Source of the DNA: Acidimicrobiaceae bacterium | GTDB taxonomy: Bacteria; Actinomycetota; Acidimicrobiia; Acidimicrobiales; Bog-793 | Direction of reading: 5' to 3' | Length of the DNA stretch: 41,539 nt | Assembly (NCBI GenBank): GCA_025464005.1 | Contig: JAODBO010000150.1 | Coordinates: 1 to 41,539, forward strand | Shown: positions 38,752 to 41,539 of the stretch, one piece after another | How the letters are laid out: each line of letters starts with the position of its first letter | Position numbering within the stretch: the stretch's first letter is position 1 | The notes under the pieces: model-generated | What the model was told of the DNA's origin: nothing | Seen by the model: the letters and a program-made list of their open reading frames with translations, nothing else | The model's database searches: none | Position numbers and translations under genes: made by a program

Positions 38752-40035
38752 ATGACGATGTTCGAGTACGACTCCCGGCCAGTCACACCTCAGGTGGTTC
38801 TGATCGGGACCCGGGCCTCGCCTGTCGCGTATGCCGTCCGAGACTTCTTGACCCGAAACGGGCGTCCATACGAGTGGATCGACGTCGACGACGTCAGGGC
38901 TAGGTCGATCATCGCCGAGGTCGGCGACGATCGGAGCCTCCTTCCGATTTGCGTCCTTCCCGACGGGGCCCGCCTGGCGCCCGCCTCGGTCGAGCAGGTC
39001 GCCTTTGGCCTTGGCATGCTCGCCCCCCCGCTGCAGAGTGCCTACGACCTCGCGATCGTCGGAGCCGGGCCGGCCGGGCTCGCTGCTGCCGTCTACGGCA
39101 GTTCGGAGGGCTTGGCCACGATCGCTGTGGAAGCTGTCGCCCCAGGTGGTCAGGCCGGGACGACATCGATGATTGAGAACTATCTCGGTTTCCCGACCGG
39201 GGTCAGTGGAAACGAGCTCGCAACGAGAGCCGTCCTTCAGGCGCGCCGTTTCGGGACCGAGATCTTGGTTGCTCGTCACCTTGCGAGAGCTTCGTATGAG
39301 GGGCACGACCTCAAGCTTGAGCTCTCGGATTCATGCGAGTTCACGGCTCGCGCGGTGCTGCTGGCGACCGGCGTCGAGTGGCGACGGCTCAACGTCGAGG
39401 GGATCGACGATCTCCTTGGCACGAACATCTTTTATGGAGCCGGGCCGAGCGAAGCCGCGAGCTGTGGCAACGCTCGGGTGGCCATCGTTGGCGGTGGGAA
39501 CTCTGCCGGTCAAGCCGCAGTTCGCTTCTCGAAGTACGCGGCGCGCGTGACCTTGCTGGTCCGCGCCGAGAGCCTCGCCGCGTCGATGTCGCAGTACTTG
39601 CTCGACCGGATAACACACACGGAGAACATCGACGTACGAACCTGCACCGAGATCGTTGGGCTCGAGGGCGACGGTCAGTTGCGTCGGCTGGTTCTCTCGC
39701 GAACTGGTACGCGCGATCTCGAACGTTTAGATACCGACGCGTTGTTCATCTGCATCGGAGGAACGCCGCGCTCCGCCGACGCGGTCGGGGTCGGCGCGAT
39801 TACCGATGCCGGCGGCTATGTGGTCACGGGTTACGAGCTGGTGGAGGGAAACGTTCCTCCGAAAGGATGGACTCTGCAGCGCCCGCCCTTGCCACTCGAG
39901 ACCAATCTGCCCGGGATCTTCGCGGCCGGAGACGTTCGCCACGGCTCGATCAAACGCTGTGCTGCCGCAATTGGCGAGGGTGCGATGGCCGTGGCGTTTG
40001 TCCATCGCCGCTTAGAAGAGCTCGACGGTGGCTGA
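38752..40035 (+). CDS. Thioredoxin-reductase-like flavoprotein with N-terminal glutaredoxin-like domain, no CxxC
   Basis: 427 residues. Residues 10-80 form a glutaredoxin-like domain (QVVLIGTRASPVAYAVRDFL, YEWIDVDDV) whose active Cys is replaced by TRASP. The rest is a thioredoxin-reductase fold: FAD motif LAIVGAGPAGLAAAVYGSSE, GGQAGTTSMIENYLGFPTGV, NADPH motif VAIVGGGNSAGQAAVRFSKY, and GIFAAGDVRHGSIKRCAAAI near the end. Where thioredoxin reductases have CAxCDG, this protein has AASCGNA with one Cys, so it cannot be a normal disulfide reductase. It overlaps the LUD gene by 8 bp. Codon use is less GC-rich than nearby genes, suggesting transfer. Confidence 0.8.
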   Translation: MTMFEYDSRPVTPQVVLIGTRASPVAYAVRDFLTRNGRPYEWIDVDDVRARSIIAEVGDDRSLLPICVLPDGARLAPASVEQVAFGLGMLAPPLQSAYDLAIVGAGPAGLAAAVYGSSEGLATIAVEAVAPGGQAGTTSMIENYLGFPTGVSGNELATRAVLQARRFGTEILVARHLARASYEGHDLKLELSDSCEFTARAVLLATGVEWRRLNVEGIDDLLGTNIFYGAGPSEAASCGNARVAIVGGGNSAGQAAVRFSKYAARVTLLVRAESLAASMSQYLLDRITHTENIDVRTCTEIVGLEGDGQLRRLVLSRTGTRDLERLDTDALFICIGGTPRSADAVGVGAITDAGGYVVTGYELVEGNVPPKGWTLQRPPLPLETNLPGIFAAGDVRHGSIKRCAAAIGEGAMAVAFVHRRLEELDGG

Positions 40036-40675
40036 CCTCTCAGGACAATCACTCGTCCATCTTCCCGAGGAGTTCAGCCGTCTTGCGACAGTCGAGCAAC
40101 TCAGCGCGACCGTCGCTGCCCTCGAGGGCAACGGCATTGTCTGTATCGTTGCCGAGGACGGAGAGGAAGCTCGTCGTCTTGTTGCAGCTCAACTTGTCGA
40201 GGGAGCAGAGGTGTTCAACAACACCTCGCGCACACTTGAGAGCATCGGCGTCGCCGAGGACATCGAGCAATCGGGGCGGTATCAGCCACTTCGCCTGCGT
40301 TTGTATCAGATGGACCGGGAGATGCAGGAACATGAGATGCGCGTCCTTGCCTCATCGCCCGACTATGTCGTTGGGAGCGTGCACGCGGTGACACTCGACG
40401 GGTCGCTCCTGATCGCATCGGCGAGCGGAAGCCAGCTTGGTCCGATGGTCTCTGGTGCAGGGCATGTAGTTCTCGTCATCGGATCGCAGAAGATCGTTGC
40501 CGACATCGACACGGGCCTTCGGCGCATTTACGAGTACTGCCTTCCACTCGAGGACGATCGAGCGCGCCGCGCTTACGGCATGCCGAGCGCCGTAAACAAC
40601 ATCTTGATCATCAATCGTGTGGTACAACCTGGCCGAGTCACGGCGATCCTTGTTCGCGAATGCCTTGGATTCTGA
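40028..40675 (+). CDS. LUD-domain protein (LutC/DUF162-like)
   Basis: 215 residues. The end SAVNNILIINRVVQPGRVTA followed by ILVRECLGF, and the middle VHAVTLDGSLLIASASGSQL then GHVVLVIGSQKIVADIDTGL, are typical of small stand-alone LUD proteins. LutC in lactate utilisation is the best-known relative, but lutA and lutB are absent here. The GTG start lies inside the end of the flavoprotein gene, so the two are made together. The N-terminal half includes an Asn-Asn-Thr-Ser segment (AEVFNNTSRTLESIG), where LUD proteins usually place active-site residues. The function of this pair is unknown; an oxidoreductase and accessory-protein team is my inference. Confidence 0.8.
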   Translation: MADLSGQSLVHLPEEFSRLATVEQLSATVAALEGNGIVCIVAEDGEEARRLVAAQLVEGAEVFNNTSRTLESIGVAEDIEQSGRYQPLRLRLYQMDREMQEHEMRVLASSPDYVVGSVHAVTLDGSLLIASASGSQLGPMVSGAGHVVLVIGSQKIVADIDTGLRRIYEYCLPLEDDRARRAYGMPSAVNNILIINRVVQPGRVTAILVRECLGF

Positions 40676-40820
40676 GGGTCATGCCCCATTATTCCGAGGA
40701 CGCGAGTGGAACTGGGCGAGGTGGACCTGTCTCGTTTCCAGACTGGACCACGGACAAATCGACAGGATCAATGCGCCAACGAGGTTCAAACAGCTGAGAG
40801 ATCCGCACCTACCAAGGGGT

Positions 40821-41539
40821 CTATCCCGAGACCGCGGTCGAGTGGTTCGCCTTGGCCCTGAGCCTCAACGTCAGCACCTCGAAGGGTCGGAGCGCCAGCG
40901 CGACGCGATTGCCCGATGCCACCTCGAGATCGTGCATCGGTCGCTCTAGGAGATCGGTGGCCGACGCCGAGGCGAGCGGGAAGCTCGTCGCCAGCGTCAA
41001 CCTCGCCCGGCCGCCCAGTGCCTCGTAGCAACGTACGACGACGTCACCCGAGCGGTCGTCCGCGAGCTTGACCGCCTCGACGACGACTGCCGGGTTGTCG
41101 AGGGTGACGAGCGGCACGACCTCCTTCTCCCCATAGACACTGCGCAAGCTGAGGTTCGCGCGATAGCCCTCGACGACCGCGTCGGCGATGTCCGCGCCCG
41201 GGACGAGTCCGATGCGAAAGCGATGCGTGCCCCGGTCCGCGTTCGGATCGGGGAAGCGCGGCCCGCGAAGAAGCGAGAGCCGAAGCGTCGTCGTCCAGCC
41301 ACCCCCCGCCTTCGGCTCGCGCTCCACATCGTGCCCGTAGGTCGCGTCATTCACGACCGCGACGCCGTAGCCAGGCTCGCCGAGGTGGACGAAGCGGTGT
41401 CCGCAGTGCTCAAAGCTCGCCGCTTCCCAGGAGGTGTTCGTGTGCGTCGGCCGTTCGACGTGGCCGAACTGGATCTCCGCGACCGAAGAGGACGCCTGCA
41501 CGTCGAACGGAAAGGCGAGCTTCAAGAAGCGCTCCTCCT
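40821..41539 (-). CDS. C-terminal part of a GH38-type alpha-mannosidase (partial)
   Basis: The gene runs off the right end of the window; 238 residues of its C-terminus are visible, beginning ERFLKLAFPFDVQASSS. The segments EIQFGHVERPTHTNTSWEAA, HLGEPGYGVAVVNDATYGHD and LRLSLLRGPRFPDPNADRGT are characteristic of the beta-sandwich domain of family 38 alpha-mannosidases. The catalytic domain is outside the window. The protein ends ALRPFEVLTLRLRAKANHST. The 145-bp gap to the LUD gene has somewhat lower GC and no visible gene. Confidence 0.85.
   Translation of the reverse strand, partial: EERFLKLAFPFDVQASSSVAEIQFGHVERPTHTNTSWEAASFEHCGHRFVHLGEPGYGVAVVNDATYGHDVEREPKAGGGWTTTLRLSLLRGPRFPDPNADRGTHRFRIGLVPGADIADAVVEGYRANLSLRSVYGEKEVVPLVTLDNPAVVVEAVKLADDRSGDVVVRCYEALGGRARLTLATSFPLASASATDLLERPMHDLEVASGNRVALALRPFEVLTLRLRAKANHSTAVSG

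Overview
The window is a GC-rich, densely packed stretch of an actinobacterial chromosome. I infer an Acidimicrobiia-like organism, by character rather than by any database match. The evidence is a proteasome activator (Bpa), an F420-type FrhB protein, menaquinone synthesis genes, the SCO1664/DUF3090/phosphomutase cluster seen in mycothiol-making actinobacteria, many 4-base ATGA/GTGA gene overlaps, and several start codons lying 6-8 nt after a TANNNT -10 box (probable leaderless mRNAs). Most of the window is housekeeping sequence, with three patches of accessory or decaying DNA.

Layout. 1-5.6 kb: end of an unknown gene, RNase D with a flavin reductase, tyrosyl-tRNA synthetase coupled to a small lipoprotein, a DUF169 protein and a CBS-pair protein. 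5.6-8.1 kb: accessory patch with a rifamycin-monooxygenase-like gene, a probable rifamycin-associated element (RAE) in its promoter, and a broken tyrosine-recombinase remnant behind it. 8.1-12.2 kb: HAD hydrolase, then an alpha-glucoside locus in which the GH13 glucosidase and the LacI regulator are intact but the ABC transporter is reduced to fragments. 12.4-18.1 kb: menaquinone genes menD, menH, menA, menB and menE, followed by a YyaL-type thioredoxin-domain protein and two unknown proteins. 21.8-26.7 kb: DNA polymerase III alpha (dnaE) carrying a 408-residue in-frame intein. Its promoter region holds a cluster of DnaA-box-like sites and a 28-bp dyad.

26.8-31.2 kb: bpa, two small unknown genes, the SCO1664-DUF3090-phosphomutase operon, and a family 5 uracil-DNA glycosylase. 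The last two units are divergent, with only 24 bp between their start codons and two overlapping -10 boxes. 31.2-34.9 kb: FrhB protein, Bcp peroxiredoxin, DEAD-box helicase and an MBL-fold hydrolase. 35.0-36.2 kb: a complete encapsulin nanocompartment operon, an encapsulated ferritin with a C-terminal targeting peptide plus the shell protein. 36.5-37.9 kb: HglS-type 2-oxoadipate dioxygenase/decarboxylase. 38.1-40.7 kb: tRNA-Arg(CCU), a repeat-rich non-coding stretch that looks like an integration-site scar, then a pair of lower-GC genes, a glutaredoxin-like/thioredoxin-reductase-like fusion lacking the CxxC centre and a LUD-domain protein. The window ends in the C-terminal part of a GH38 alpha-mannosidase.

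No CRISPR array, rRNA or intact insertion sequence is visible. The parts most worth a second look are the RAE-rox-integrase remnant, the dnaE intein and control region, the overlapping divergent leaderless promoters, and the tRNA-adjacent redox pair.
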